DNA of 64,000 nucleotides from Octadecabacter algicola. GTDB taxonomy: Bacteria > Pseudomonadota > Alphaproteobacteria > Rhodobacterales > Rhodobacteraceae. Under the pieces are notes generated by a model that worked only from the letters and a program-made list of their open reading frames with translations, had not been told where the DNA came from and made no database searches. Position numbers and translations under genes: made by a program. The number at the start of each line of letters is the position of its first letter. Position 1 is the first letter of the stretch. This document shows positions 10,282 through 19,653 of the stretch, one piece after another. Location: contig NZ_JAKGAR010000001.1 of the NCBI RefSeq assembly GCF_021532625.1, positions 1,297,366 through 1,361,365 of the forward strand, given 5' to 3'.

Positions 10282-10845
10282 TTAGGCGCGTTCGACGTAT
10301 TCCATTGTTTCCGTGCTTACGATGATGTCTTCGTCCTGACCAACGAAAGGCGGCACCATAACGCGTACACCATTATCAAGGATGGCAGGCTTGAAAGAGT
10401 TCGCAGCCGTCTGACCTTTGACCACTGGCTCGGTCTCAACAATCTTGCAGGTCACTTTTTGCGGCAGTTGCATGTTCAAGGCTTCTGCTTCGTGGAACTC
10501 TACAACCGCGATCATCCCGTCCTGTAAGAAGGGACGACGTTCGCCCAAAAGTTCTGCAGGAAGTTCGATCTGTTCGTAGGTCTCGGTGTCCATGAACGTC
10601 AGCATTCCGTCTGTTTCGTATAGGAATTGTTGATCTTTTTGTTCCAGACGGACCTTCTCGACCTTATCGGCGGACCGGAAGCGTTCGTTCAGTTTTGACC
10701 CATTGCGAAGGTTGCGCATTTCGACTTGTGCGAATGCGCCGCCCTTACCGGGTTTCACATGATCCGTTTTCACTGCGACCCAAAGGCCACCATTATGTTC
10801 CAGCACGTTACCGATGCGGATTTCATTGCCGTTGATTTTTACCAT
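10282..10845 (-). CDS. efp: elongation factor P
   Basis: 187 residues from ATG 10845, the usual family length; a longer reading to 10872 is not needed. Three beta-barrel domains: an N-terminal KOW-like domain with the modification-site loop KPGKGGAF (lysine K34), then two OB-fold domains. EF-P binds ribosomes stalled on polyproline stretches and promotes peptide-bond formation. K34 is the position lysylated by EpmA in bacteria that carry it. Convergent with the YgfZ-like gene, with 9 bases between the stops. Confidence 0.96.
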   Translation of the reverse strand: MVKINGNEIRIGNVLEHNGGLWVAVKTDHVKPGKGGAFAQVEMRNLRNGSKLNERFRSADKVEKVRLEQKDQQFLYETDGMLTFMDTETYEQIELPAELLGERRPFLQDGMIAVVEFHEAEALNMQLPQKVTCKIVETEPVVKGQTAANSFKPAILDNGVRVMVPPFVGQDEDIIVSTETMEYVERA

Positions 10846-11069
10846 GGGCCAAATGTGTCCAAATAATGTCAAAAGGTTGAAGGAAGGTTGACGCGCCCTA
10901 TATCTTGGGTTGAGACCCCGTGCAAGCCAACCAAATACTGTTCACGAAATGGGAGAGGTATGCAATAAGTGCATATCTGCTATTCCAAATTAAGAACCCC
11001 GAATCGGATAAGAATAGGCATATTGCCTCCTACGCCTGATACAAGACTAAAAACAAAGAAGGATCCAAT

Positions 11070-11402
11070 ATGCGTGATTTCGTCGACGGCACAGCGTTTA
11101 ACAATGAACAAGGCAATCGCGCGCGGAAACTCTTCGCTGCTGTGGTACTTGCTGCATTGGATGACGCAATTGCAGACGACAAGAAATACGGCAACGGCCC
11201 CGAACAGATCGCCCGCTGGGCGCGCTCTCGTGATGGCCGCGAAGTATTGTCCTGCGCAGGCATCGATCCCAACGAACGTGTTGTGACAGGTCTGATGGAC
11301 TTTGTCGGCAAAGGCGTACGTACATCCGTGGCTCTGTCACGTGAAGAAAGCGAACGTCGCGCAGTGGCTGAAGCCGCTGAAATGGAAACTCGCGCCGCTT
11401 AA
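11070..11402 (+). CDS. DUF6280-type small conserved protein
   Basis: 110 residues, mostly helical and soluble, beginning MRDFVDGTAFNNEQGNRARK. I recognise it as the Rhodobacteraceae family catalogued as DUF6280, with no known function. The ribosome site (AAGGA, 9 bases upstream) is good and a clear intrinsic terminator follows at 11430, so it forms a monocistronic unit. The family name is from memory and should be confirmed. Confidence 0.7.
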   Translation: MRDFVDGTAFNNEQGNRARKLFAAVVLAALDDAIADDKKYGNGPEQIARWARSRDGREVLSCAGIDPNERVVTGLMDFVGKGVRTSVALSREESERRAVAEAAEMETRAA

Positions 11403-11429
11403 ACACTTAGATATTTTAGACTGCCATAG

Positions 11430-11465
11430 AACGCGACCCTCTGCTCGGGGTCGCGTTTTTCTTTT
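11430..11465 (+). terminator. intrinsic terminator
   Basis: Perfect stem AACGCGACCC / GGGTCGCGTT with a short loop, followed by a T-rich run (TTTTTCTTTT). It lies 28 bases after the stop of the 110-residue gene and fits a Rho-independent terminator for it. Confidence 0.88.
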
Positions 11466-11612
11466 GCCCAGACTGGGGCGCAAGAGTTGCGACTTGAACA
11501 AGGCCTGTTTCTCACTCCACGGCACCATAAAATCAAAGATCAGAGGCGCTGTGGCGCTCATAGGTCTTCCCTCGGGCGGCATGGCTGCTAGGTAAGACCG
11601 TGGAGGGTTCTC

Positions 11613-13076
11613 ATGGCCAAGGCAATCATGATCCAAGGTGCAGGCTCCAATGTGGGGAAATCCATGTTGGTGGCAGGGCTGTGTCGCGCGGCAGTGCGAC
11701 GCGGACTGTCCGTTGCTCCGTTCAAGCCGCAAAACATGTCAAACAATGCCGCCGTAACGTTGGATGGCGGTGAGATCGGCCGCGCACAGGCCCTACAAGC
11801 CCGTGCATCGCAATTGGACCCGCATACGGACATGAACCCCGTCCTTCTTAAGCCCGAGACCGACATTGGCGCGCAGGTGATCGTTCAGGGGCAGCGGTTC
11901 GCCACGATGAAGGCCCGCGAATACGGGAGCCGCAAGTCAGAACTGATACCAAAAGTTGTGGAAAGCTACCGCAGGCTTGCCGCAGACCATGATCTTATCC
12001 TGATTGAAGGTGCGGGTTCGCCGGCCGAGGTTAATCTTCGGGCGGGCGACATCGCCAATATGGGGTTTGCGGAAGCCGCCGACTGTCCTGTGGTCTTAGT
12101 TGGCGATATCGACCGTGGCGGGGTCATTGCGCAGCTGGTTGGCACCGATGTGATCCTGCCCCCAGAAGACCGATCCCGCATCAAAGCCTTTGCGATTAAT
12201 AAGTTCCGCGGTGATCCGACGCTGTTTGCTGACGGTCTGACAGCGATAGCCGACCACACGGGTTGGATATCCTTGGGCATCGTTCCTTGGTTTGACGACG
12301 CATGGAAGCTTCCTGCTGAGGATGTGATGGATGTCGCGACACGCAAAGGCGGTGCAATCAAAGTTGCTGTTCCTCGTTTAAACCGGATCGCTAATTTTGA
12401 TGATCTTGATCCGCTAGCTGCCCAGCCGGACGTCACGGTTGAAATCATCGAGGCCGGTCGCCCCCTGCCCGCGGATGCAGACCTCGTGTTGATCCCCGGA
12501 TCAAAGTCCACGATCGCCGATCTTGCGCACTTCAGGTCCCAAGGGTGGGATATCGACTTGAACGCGCACGTAAGGCGGGGTGGCCATGTATTGGGCATCT
12601 GTGGCGGGTATCAGATGCTAGGACAACAAATAGCAGACCCGGACGGAATCGAGGGGGAAGCGACGACAGTCGAAGGCTTGGGCTTACTGGACGTCATGAC
12701 CACCATGACGGCACAAAAGCGTGTCGCATTAAGCGATGCGCACTATGACGCGACAGGAGACGCTCTGACGGGCTACGAGATCCATCTAGGGGCGACGACA
12801 GGTCCTGACATGGAAAACAGCTGGTTAACCCTAAATGGGCGTCCCGAAGGCGCGGCCAGCGACAATGGTCGTGTAAAGGGCTGCTATTTACATGGATTGT
12901 TCGCCGCTGACGGATTTCGCTCCGCTTTTATGGCGGCAGTCGGCGTCCCCATTCAAACAATGTCTTATGACGCTGGGGTGGAAACGACCCTAGATGCGCT
13001 AGCTGCACACCTTGAGGCCTGCCTAGACGTGGACCGACTATTTGACTTGGCCGAGGATGTCCCAAAAGGACCGTAA
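11613..13076 (+). CDS. cobQ: cobyric acid synthase
   Basis: 487 residues. The N-terminal dethiobiotin-synthetase-like ATPase domain has a P-loop-like GAGSNVGKS (9-17). The C-terminal class I glutamine amidotransferase domain has the nucleophile C330 in [10 protein letters not shown]. CobQ amidates four carboxylates of adenosyl-cobyrinic acid a,c-diamide in cobalamin synthesis. A GGAGG-like site precedes the ATG. No other cob genes are in the window, and no cobalamin riboswitch is visible in the 147 bases between the terminator and the start. Confidence 0.95.
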   Translation: MAKAIMIQGAGSNVGKSMLVAGLCRAAVRRGLSVAPFKPQNMSNNAAVTLDGGEIGRAQALQARASQLDPHTDMNPVLLKPETDIGAQVIVQGQRFATMKAREYGSRKSELIPKVVESYRRLAADHDLILIEGAGSPAEVNLRAGDIANMGFAEAADCPVVLVGDIDRGGVIAQLVGTDVILPPEDRSRIKAFAINKFRGDPTLFADGLTAIADHTGWISLGIVPWFDDAWKLPAEDVMDVATRKGGAIKVAVPRLNRIANFDDLDPLAAQPDVTVEIIEAGRPLPADADLVLIPGSKSTIADLAHFRSQGWDIDLNAHVRRGGHVLGICGGYQMLGQQIADPDGIEGEATTVEGLGLLDVMTTMTAQKRVALSDAHYDATGDALTGYEIHLGATTGPDMENSWLTLNGRPEGAASDNGRVKGCYLHGLFAADGFRSAFMAAVGVPIQTMSYDAGVETTLDALAAHLEACLDVDRLFDLAEDVPKGP

Positions 13077-13096
13077 AGTGCGAGCGACACCCGTTG

Positions 13097-14110
13097 TTAG
13101 TCGAATTCTTGGCTCGACAACACGCGGTAAATCTCGCGACGGACCAGTTTGCGCACGTTTCGAGTGATGCGTTCGCCCAAAGGCCCTGTCAGTTCTTCGC
13201 GTACAACATCGGACACCAAATCGCGCAATGCTTCTTCGTCCAGCGCCACACCACCTGCTTCGAGAAGACCATCAAGATCATCGTCCGCATAAACGTCAGC
13301 CTCGGCACGTGCGTCCGTTTGCGGATTTTTCGGCGGGCTGTCATCGCTGGCGGCATCAATCTTGGGCTCGTCAGCGACAATACCGGCGTCATCAGGTGAT
13401 AGGTCGTCAACGGCCTTGTGGTGGAAATCCATAACCGTTTCATCGTCATGACCGCTGTCGATATCGTTTGCATCTACGGTCTCGGCGATTTCGGCATCTC
13501 TGATCTGTTCGGCAGATCGCGCGATCGTCCCCGGCCACGCAATCGTTTCAGCCATATGTTCGCTAACATCAATCTCACTGCCGTCTGGCTCGTAATCGTC
13601 TTCACCACTGCTTATTGCGGCCTCTAGCTCGGCGATGGTTGCCACCAACTCAGAGCGATCAGGTGTCTCGACTGCAATATGAACACCGTTGTCACCGTCG
13701 TCTTCGAAATCACCCATGTCAGGCTCAGGTGCATCCCAAACCATGTCTGTTAATTCTAACGGGGCAACATCGTCGTCATCATGTGCACTGTCTACAGTTT
13801 GATCCGTCTGATCGCCTTCAACTTCTTCTACAGCCGCAACTTGATCTTCATCATTATCATCTTCGGATGCATTTGATTGCTCAGTACCGCCAGCAACAAG
13901 GAAGGCTGGCGTCAAAACCAGTTTTCCAGGACGCGCGGCGCTATCCGATTCGGTAGATTTGACGTCCGCAGACGGAACCGTTGGAACTTCTTCGAGTTCC
14001 GCTGCAATCGGGGCAGTGTCACGCGTACGCGCCTTATCTCCATCACTCACCAGACGGCGGATAGACGTTAAGACATCCTCGATTTCTACGTTGGTTACCG
14101 GTTCGGACAT
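13097..14110 (-). CDS. PopZ-like acidic polar-organising protein
   Basis: 337 residues in three parts. A short N-terminal helix (EIEDVLTSIRRLVSDGDK, about 8-26) resembles the start of PopZ. A long, strongly acidic, low-complexity middle (about 30-270) is rich in D and E and likely disordered. A C-terminal helical domain (LRDLVSDVVREEL then RKLVRREIYRVL, about 295-335) resembles the oligomerisation end of PopZ/DUF2497. PopZ forms a cytoplasmic hub at the cell pole that anchors the chromosome-partition machinery. The layout supports this family but identity over the middle cannot be judged. Confidence 0.6.
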   Translation of the reverse strand: MSEPVTNVEIEDVLTSIRRLVSDGDKARTRDTAPIAAELEEVPTVPSADVKSTESDSAARPGKLVLTPAFLVAGGTEQSNASEDDNDEDQVAAVEEVEGDQTDQTVDSAHDDDDVAPLELTDMVWDAPEPDMGDFEDDGDNGVHIAVETPDRSELVATIAELEAAISSGEDDYEPDGSEIDVSEHMAETIAWPGTIARSAEQIRDAEIAETVDANDIDSGHDDETVMDFHHKAVDDLSPDDAGIVADEPKIDAASDDSPPKNPQTDARAEADVYADDDLDGLLEAGGVALDEEALRDLVSDVVREELTGPLGERITRNVRKLVRREIYRVLSSQEFD

Positions 14111-14256
14111 TGCTTATCCTGCGTTTGTACTACTGTTGCCTCAGCGGTGACTTTAACCTGACACCGTGTTTCAAACAACAGATAGTCGGGATTTGAGGCA
14201 CTAATCCTTACCCCACGCCCGGAGCGCTTAACCACAGGATTTAGCTTACAGGTTGC

Positions 14257-15621
14257 TTAGTCGCCGATAGATTGCAGCACACGATCCAAAGCCTGCCCCT
14301 GACGGGAGTGCGTCGCTGGCGCTTCTCGTACGAGGTTGTAGTAGGCTGCTGGGTCGTAGGACTGAACACCAAGGTTTAAGTGACTGGCTGTCAAAAGCCC
14401 CATCGTGGCCAACACGCGATAGCTTGCGACCACCTCATCCGCTTGGGCCGAAATCTGACTGGCTTGGGCATCAAGCAATTCCTGTTCAGCGTTCAAGACA
14501 TCAAGTGTCGTACGTGCACCAAGCGTTGCTTCTTCACGAACGCCGCGGAAAGCGGTGCGGGACGCTGTGATTTGCAGCCCCGCAGCTTCGCGGCTCGCGC
14601 GAGCGACGCGCAGGATAGCATAAGCGTTGCCCACGTTCTGATTCACCGCCTGCGTTGTCACAAGAAGGCCGGAACGCGCTGCATCACGGCGTGCTTGGGC
14701 CTGCCGGATCAAGGATTGCAATTGGCCGCCTTGGTAGATCGTACCGCCATACGTAAGGCTGAGACGGCGTGTTACGTCTCCGTCTTCATCAAGGGATACG
14801 CCTCCGCCCAAAGTCAAATCCGGCTGCAAGCCCGCTTGAGCACGACGAATATTAAGTTCAGCCGAAGCAACACCATGCTGCGCCCCAATCACATCAGGGT
14901 GGTGACGCATGGCAAAAGCCCGTGCGGCTTCAATATTGGATTCAACGCTTGCTGGGCTAACAACATCAAGACGTCCCGGTGCGCGCCCTACGGCTGCGCG
15001 AAATTCTTCATTCGCCTGTGCGAGATCCCCTTCCGCGGCAGCCAATAGACTTTGAGCGGCAGCCAAACGTGCCTCAGCAAGGGACACATCGGTGCGTGTC
15101 ACTTCACCAACGTCAAACCGGTCCCGTGCAGCACGCAATTCTTGGTTGATCACCCCAACATTGCTGCGTCTCAATGCAAGAAATTCAGAAGCACGGCGTA
15201 CTTGCATATAAGCCTCAACGGCGCGGAAAAGAATCTCCTGTTCAACCTGAACAAGCCCTTCTCGTGTCTGCAACACCAGCTCTTTTTGCGATTCTGTAGC
15301 CAGCGCACTGGCTCCGCCATCGGCAAGCAGCAAGCTCATTGAAATAGATGCAGACGCTGTAATGTCGTCGGACAGGCTGCTGGAACCCGACTCCGTCGCG
15401 GAATAAACCGCCTGCGTTTGCCAAGTGACGATTGGCCGTAGCGCGGCCAAAGACTGTGCAACGTCTTCATCAGCCGCCCGCAACAACGCACGATTCTGAT
15501 CGAGAAGCCCTGAATTGTGGTACGAATCCCGCAAGGCATCGGCCAAGCTTTCTGCACGCGCAGGAGAGACCAGAGTGACGCTCAAGAGGCAAATGGCGGT
15601 GATTAGTCTGATAGCTGGCAT
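14257..15621 (-). CDS. tolC: TolC family outer-membrane channel protein
   Basis: 454 residues from ATG 15621, giving a signal peptide (RLITAICLLSVTLVSPARA, cleavage near 23). The body has two related halves of long amphipathic helices with TolC-type ADALR start and repeated GEVTRTDV / GARTTLDVL segments. TolC proteins form the trimeric outer-membrane exit duct for efflux pumps and type I secretion. It lies 67 bases downstream of pcm on the same strand, a pairing common in alphaproteobacteria, and probably shares its promoter. Confidence 0.88.
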   Translation of the reverse strand: MPAIRLITAICLLSVTLVSPARAESLADALRDSYHNSGLLDQNRALLRAADEDVAQSLAALRPIVTWQTQAVYSATESGSSSLSDDITASASISMSLLLADGGASALATESQKELVLQTREGLVQVEQEILFRAVEAYMQVRRASEFLALRRSNVGVINQELRAARDRFDVGEVTRTDVSLAEARLAAAQSLLAAAEGDLAQANEEFRAAVGRAPGRLDVVSPASVESNIEAARAFAMRHHPDVIGAQHGVASAELNIRRAQAGLQPDLTLGGGVSLDEDGDVTRRLSLTYGGTIYQGGQLQSLIRQAQARRDAARSGLLVTTQAVNQNVGNAYAILRVARASREAAGLQITASRTAFRGVREEATLGARTTLDVLNAEQELLDAQASQISAQADEVVASYRVLATMGLLTASHLNLGVQSYDPAAYYNLVREAPATHSRQGQALDRVLQSIGD

Positions 15622-15688
15622 TTCAACGGTCCTTCGATGCTCTCGCAACTATTTATGGGGTTGTTAAATGGCGGCAGCCACCACGTTC

Positions 15689-16342
15689 TCAGAACGCGAA
15701 AGCTGCTACTTTTTCAAAGCCGGACAGGACCGGTGCAGTCGCATTGAATGCCATGCGCCAATTCATTGCTCCATCAATTTTACGCCCGACACGGACCACG
15801 CCCAATGCACCTTCTGCAAAGATCGCAACGATGCGGCCGCCTTCTTTGATTTGTGACGTAAGATCGTCAGGAATTTCTTCAACAGCGCCCTGCAACAGAA
15901 TCAGATCATACGGACCATTCTTGGCAGCCCCTTGCGCAAGCGGCCCCGCAAATACAGCAGCGTTGTCCACGCCATGGGACGACAAGTTTTGCTGAGCTTC
16001 TTCTGCGCGGGCTTCATCATCTTCGACGGCTACGACAAATTCCGCCATATGGGCCAGAACCGCAGTCGAATACCCCAAACCACAGCCCAAATCGAGAACC
16101 ACATCGGTTTTTTGCACGTCTGCAGCATCGAGAATCTTAGCCAAAGTTCGCGGTTCAAGCAAAACGCGCCCCTCACCAAGGTCGATATTCTCGCCAATAT
16201 AAGCGGCATCGCGCAACGCGTCCGGCACGTACTCTTCACGCGGTACGTCCAACAACGCATCGATGATCGGGAATTTGGTTACATCTGAAGGACGCACTTG
16301 CGTATCCACCATCAATGTTCTGCGATTTTGAAAGTCAGTCAC
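15689..16342 (-). CDS. pcm: protein-L-isoaspartate O-methyltransferase family
   Basis: 217 residues. The N-terminal MVDTQVRPSDV segment and SAM-binding motif VVLDLGCGLGYSTAVL (81-96) match the PCMT family. The family methylates isoaspartyl residues in aged proteins, but the alphaproteobacterial group linked to tolC lacks clear biochemical proof. It is the first gene of the pcm-tolC unit and reads away from the tRNA-Cys, with its promoter in the 170-base gap. Confidence 0.85.
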   Translation of the reverse strand: MTDFQNRRTLMVDTQVRPSDVTKFPIIDALLDVPREEYVPDALRDAAYIGENIDLGEGRVLLEPRTLAKILDAADVQKTDVVLDLGCGLGYSTAVLAHMAEFVVAVEDDEARAEEAQQNLSSHGVDNAAVFAGPLAQGAAKNGPYDLILLQGAVEEIPDDLTSQIKEGGRIVAIFAEGALGVVRVGRKIDGAMNWRMAFNATAPVLSGFEKVAAFAF

Positions 16343-16514
16343 GAGCTAAACTCTTTCGTTCAGTATCTGTTGCCCCAACATGCCACACCCCCCGAGGCGG
16401 AGCAACGGCCATTGCACACAAACAACCATTGCGCACAACAGTAACGTCGTTGATGTAAAACGGGCTATTGAACCCACCGGACAACGCGGCTAAACGACCA
16501 CTCAGACCACAGGC

Positions 16515-16588
16515 GGCGAGTTGGCGGAGTGGTTACGCAGCGGATTGCAAATCCGTGTACACCGGTTCGATTCCGGTACTCGCCTCCA
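16515..16588 (+). tRNA. tRNA-Cys (GCA)
   Basis: 74 bases including an encoded CCA. Acceptor stem GGCGAGT pairs with ACTCGCC; the anticodon loop is TTGCAAA (anticodon GCA); the T arm is ACCGG-TTCGATT-CCGGT. The gene is intact. Its 3' 45 bases recur exactly at 35956-36000 and, with four changes, at 22278-22321, making it the attachment target of the neighbouring elements. Confidence 0.97.
16544..16588 (+). repeat. att1: attachment site in the tRNA-Cys 3' half
   Basis: 45-base direct repeat covering the anticodon loop through CCA, identical to 35956-36000. The following T also matches. It marks the tRNA-side boundary of the island. Confidence 0.9.
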
Positions 16589-16649
16589 TTTACTTTCAAT
16601 GACTTAGAAAAATTTCGGTAAATGCGCGTCGCGTGCTCTAAACAAATGT

Positions 16650-17666
16650 CTAAACATTCTGTTTTTGTTCTGTTCGCTTTTGCTGCGCTTGGATAGCACG
16701 AATTTTCTGGCGAACCTTCTTTGTGTAGTGCTGCACCATCGCAGGGCTTTGGCCTGTGACTGCCGCCACAAGGTCATCGCCACACCCTGCTTCGACAAGT
16801 TCGCAGGCCGCATTGTAGCGCCATGAGTGGATATCGAAGTCCAACGCGCCGACGCTTTCCCTGACCTTGCGCACGGCCTGAGACGCACCCCGATAGGACC
16901 AACGGTTTGTACCGCGTTCGTTTGTTAGGATGAAAACTGAATGGCGGCTGGCGGCGTCCAAGGCTGTCTGTAGTTCTGGCAGGATCGGAACCCAGAGTTC
17001 CTTTGCCGTCTTATTCTGACGAATAACAAACCCGCCATCTTGAATATCGCCCCAGCGCATTTCCAGCACGTCACCAATGCGCTGGCCAGTGCCGACGCAC
17101 AGCTCCATCACAAGGCGTTCTCTGGTGCCGATGGGGCAGCGGGTGCGGTAAGCTTCCAAAAGCTCATGAGGCCAAGGCTCACGAGCTTTTTTGTCAGTTT
17201 TGATTTCTTGCACACCTTTGGCCGGATTATATTCCGACCACCCCAGATCGACGCAATGTTCCATGAGAACACGCAGAACGCGGAGCGAGTAGTTGGCAAA
17301 GTATGGTTTGTCTGCGTTTGCGTCTCGAAGCCTGATGACGTCCTTGCGCTGCATCTTTGCGGGATTGGCATCCCCCATGATGGATTTGAAAAAACTCAGA
17401 TACTTGTCGTAGTCCAGCGCCGTCCGAGGTTTAAGCCGCCGGTAACGCGGCGACTTATGATAGTGGTCGATCAGCGAAGAAAAGTTGCGGGACGACACAA
17501 ACTTCGACTTAGGTTTGATAGCGCCGTTAAGTATATCGGAATACTCGGCCCAAAACTCGGGTGAGCCAAACTCGTTTTTGATCTTATAGGAGGGCCAGCC
17601 ACGGCGCTGAAAATACAACCCATTCTTTTGGCGGTAGATGTGTTTTGGAAGCTCACGTTTTGCCAT
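16650..17666 (-). CDS. tyrosine-type site-specific integrase (element A)
   Basis: 338 residues from ATG 17666. The C-terminal catalytic domain shows the first arginine in GTGQRIGDVLEMRW, the HxxR box in HSWRYN, and the tyrosine in GQSPAMVQHYTKK. A SAM-like core-binding domain precedes it (about 60-150). The N terminus KRELPKHIYRQKNGLYFQRRG is typical of phage-like integrases of alphaproteobacteria. The stop lies 61 bases from the tRNA-Cys, its probable target. Its start overlaps the 57-residue ORF upstream by 14 bases. Longer upstream readings to 17801 run through that ORF in another frame. Confidence 0.92.
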   Translation of the reverse strand: MAKRELPKHIYRQKNGLYFQRRGWPSYKIKNEFGSPEFWAEYSDILNGAIKPKSKFVSSRNFSSLIDHYHKSPRYRRLKPRTALDYDKYLSFFKSIMGDANPAKMQRKDVIRLRDANADKPYFANYSLRVLRVLMEHCVDLGWSEYNPAKGVQEIKTDKKAREPWPHELLEAYRTRCPIGTRERLVMELCVGTGQRIGDVLEMRWGDIQDGGFVIRQNKTAKELWVPILPELQTALDAASRHSVFILTNERGTNRWSYRGASQAVRKVRESVGALDFDIHSWRYNAACELVEAGCGDDLVAAVTGQSPAMVQHYTKKVRQKIRAIQAQQKRTEQKQNV

Positions 17667-17826
17667 GTCGCATGTCGATCCTATCAAATTCATCGCGATC
17701 ATCACCTCTAAGAAGCTCGATCTCAATACGTCGCCCGTCGATGACCACACGGCTGACCGCCCTGCCCGCGTTCTCAAAGGCGTCGAGCATCTGTAAAGCA
17801 CGTTGCTCAGGCTTAATCGCGGGCAT
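17653..17826 (-). CDS. small ORF coupled to integrase
   Basis: 57 residues (MPAIKPEQRALQMLDAFENA at the start; ends RIDMRHGKT) from ATG 17826 to TGA 17653. It overlaps the integrase start by 14 bases, so the two are probably translated together. The protein is acidic, with a helix then a short beta segment (VSRVVIDGRRIEIELL). Such short ORFs before integrases often encode excisionase-like or regulatory proteins, but no helix-turn-helix is evident here. Confidence 0.6.
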   Translation of the reverse strand: MPAIKPEQRALQMLDAFENAGRAVSRVVIDGRRIEIELLRGDDRDEFDRIDMRHGKT

Positions 17827-18753
17827 GATCACGCCCCCAAATAATAATATTCATTTTTTGCCCGGTAGAAGCTGATTGCAGGACACTTCTCCCTATCAAA
17901 CACTGTTGTTCTAGCCTTGAAGTATGGCGCCCTGTCGCAGTGCTCTGAACCAAGTGAAATTTCCGCAAGGTTGAGTCTAGTAACGGAAAATTCGATTTGC
18001 TGATACTTGACGGGCAAGCCCTCAAGTCGTTGGTAGCCTCCACGTCCACAGTTCATCCCTTTCACTTTTGTTCGCGCGCCAAATGAGGCGAATGGGGAGC
18101 ACCCCATGCAAACCGTTCTGAGGGTGAGTTAGGACATTAGAAGTACCTTTCGCAAATCGCAGATCACGGACGCGACCACTAAATGGATAAGAGCATCTGC
18201 AACAAATGAAACATATCGTTACAGATCGTGGCCCCATTGAATGGATCTAGAGTGCTGGATGGAGTGGGCATTTGAAAAAATGGGGGATCGACGTGTTATA
18301 GCTGATCGCGACCACTAAAAAGATATACTGTCAAGATAGTGTAAGCTCCCTGCCCCAACATCATTATCGAATGAGGTTGGGGCAGGACATCGCGAGAGTA
18401 CGAGCGCACCCCTTTCTAAGGGGTGCTAGGCTCTCCTAACAAATTGAATGCCTCCGGCATCCAGCGCATCGCCAACAGCGACAGTCAACAAGGCCCGCTC
18501 CCAGAACTTGCTTAGAAGGGCGCAGAAACGGCACCTAGAGCGCCGTCGCACCTTGCGGCGAGGGGGCACCGACCAGCGGCACGACTTAAAGCTCTGAGCT
18601 ATGCTCTAAACAGGTTCACGTTCATTCGGGCGAAAAGCAGACCTGCGTTGCTACTGCACTACTCATTGACCCCAATTGAGCTATCCCAAAACTGGGATGT
18701 GAAAGATCGGTAAGACGGCTTAGTTTGGGTCGCAAGCTGTCAAAAAAGCAGAT
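17827..18753. other. gene-poor stretch with two hairpins
   Basis: About 930 bases without a confident gene. It holds an 11-bp perfect stem (CCTGCCCCAAC / GTTGGGGCAGG) at 18349-18386, a second hairpin GCACCCC / GGGGTGC at about 18405-18426, and a short minus-strand ORF ending at 18426. The rest shows nothing recognisable; it may contain decayed coding sequence. Confidence 0.5.
18426..18551 (-). CDS. possible short ORF or gene remnant
   Basis: GTG 18551 to TAG 18426, 41 residues, ending LTVAVGDALDAGGIQFVRRA. The last 25 codons have chromosome-like codon use, unlike the AT-richer surroundings, and two hairpins follow the stop. It could be the 3' tail of a lost gene; no family is recognised. Confidence 0.2.
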   Translation of the reverse strand: MRRRSRCRFCALLSKFWERALLTVAVGDALDAGGIQFVRRA

Positions 18754-19650
18754 TCAAACGTATCGGGACGCTTCAGCTTTCATAATTTCCGTCAGCACTA
18801 AGCTGAACCAGTACAAACCAGGATCAATCAGAATTGAACAAATAGTGTTTGATCCCTGCATGCCGTCAAGTTTGAAGTTTTCATTCGAAATTGCATTGTG
18901 GAAAAGTCGATTTCGACAAGACACCATGAAGCTGGAAACAGATTTGAATTCTATTGAAACCCCATCATTCGGGCTTGCAAACCCCGTATGAGAAATGTTT
19001 GCGTTCGATAAAACGAAGCTATCAAGTTGCGATCTCAGGTGTGCTCGGGCAGACGCGTCAAATTCATCAAATGAATAGTCAATCGACAGGTCGGAAAAAG
19101 AACCACTTTTAGATATTTCTTCTGAAAAATATCTAAGGATAGATAAATCTTGATCTCTCTCGTTCTTTGAAAGTGACTTGATAAATCTGACGGCATCACG
19201 AAAATCGGCGACTTTGGTGGCATAGATCAAAGGCAAAGCGACGGAGACAAGTTCAAAGACACGATAGAGGTGCAAGAAAGCCTCGACGTGCCTATGCTTC
19301 TTTTTTGCAGATAAGCAAAAGCATATCTCAGTTTTTAGCTCTTCCCAGAAGGCTCGGTTGGTGCTTGCTGACCTTGTTAAGTAAGTTCCAGCGTCTATGG
19401 CGCTTAAGTCTCCATCAAATGCCAATTCGACAATCTTTTCAGTTGTATTTCCTGAGAGCCGCCGAGATTTCTGTGAGAGGTAGCAAAACCTGTGCTTAAC
19501 AATCTTACTGCTGGGTTTATGCTCTACGTCCAGCGACCCAGTAAGCAATCTTAAACATTCAAAAACTGGGACACCATTGCTGCGTACTCCAAATGGACTT
19601 GCAAAAGTTCCCGCAGGCAGCGGCTCCAAGAGTCTAAAAGTCGAGGGCAT
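18754..19650 (-). CDS. unknown protein with HEPN-like RNxxxH motif
   Basis: 298 residues, three bases downstream of the DGQHR-like gene and so in one operon with it. No family is recognised by name. The C-terminal helix carries SCRNRLFHNAIS, with R246-N247 and H251, fitting the RNxxxH catalytic signature of HEPN ribonucleases and toxins. A helix at about 121-140 (VEAFLHLYRVFELVSVALP) would suit the preceding HEPN helix. The N-terminal 100 residues are mixed and carry no motif I recognise. Inference: an RNA-cleaving effector or toxin controlled by its partner. The motif is short, so chance occurrence is possible. Confidence 0.5.
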   Translation of the reverse strand: MPSTFRLLEPLPAGTFASPFGVRSNGVPVFECLRLLTGSLDVEHKPSSKIVKHRFCYLSQKSRRLSGNTTEKIVELAFDGDLSAIDAGTYLTRSASTNRAFWEELKTEICFCLSAKKKHRHVEAFLHLYRVFELVSVALPLIYATKVADFRDAVRFIKSLSKNERDQDLSILRYFSEEISKSGSFSDLSIDYSFDEFDASARAHLRSQLDSFVLSNANISHTGFASPNDGVSIEFKSVSSFMVSCRNRLFHNAISNENFKLDGMQGSNTICSILIDPGLYWFSLVLTEIMKAEASRYV

Positions 19651-19653
19651 ACA

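Noticed and set aside
11490..11732. Minus-strand frame across the cobQ promoter and terminator
   Set aside because: It runs through the intrinsic terminator and into cobQ, with no ribosome site or family features.
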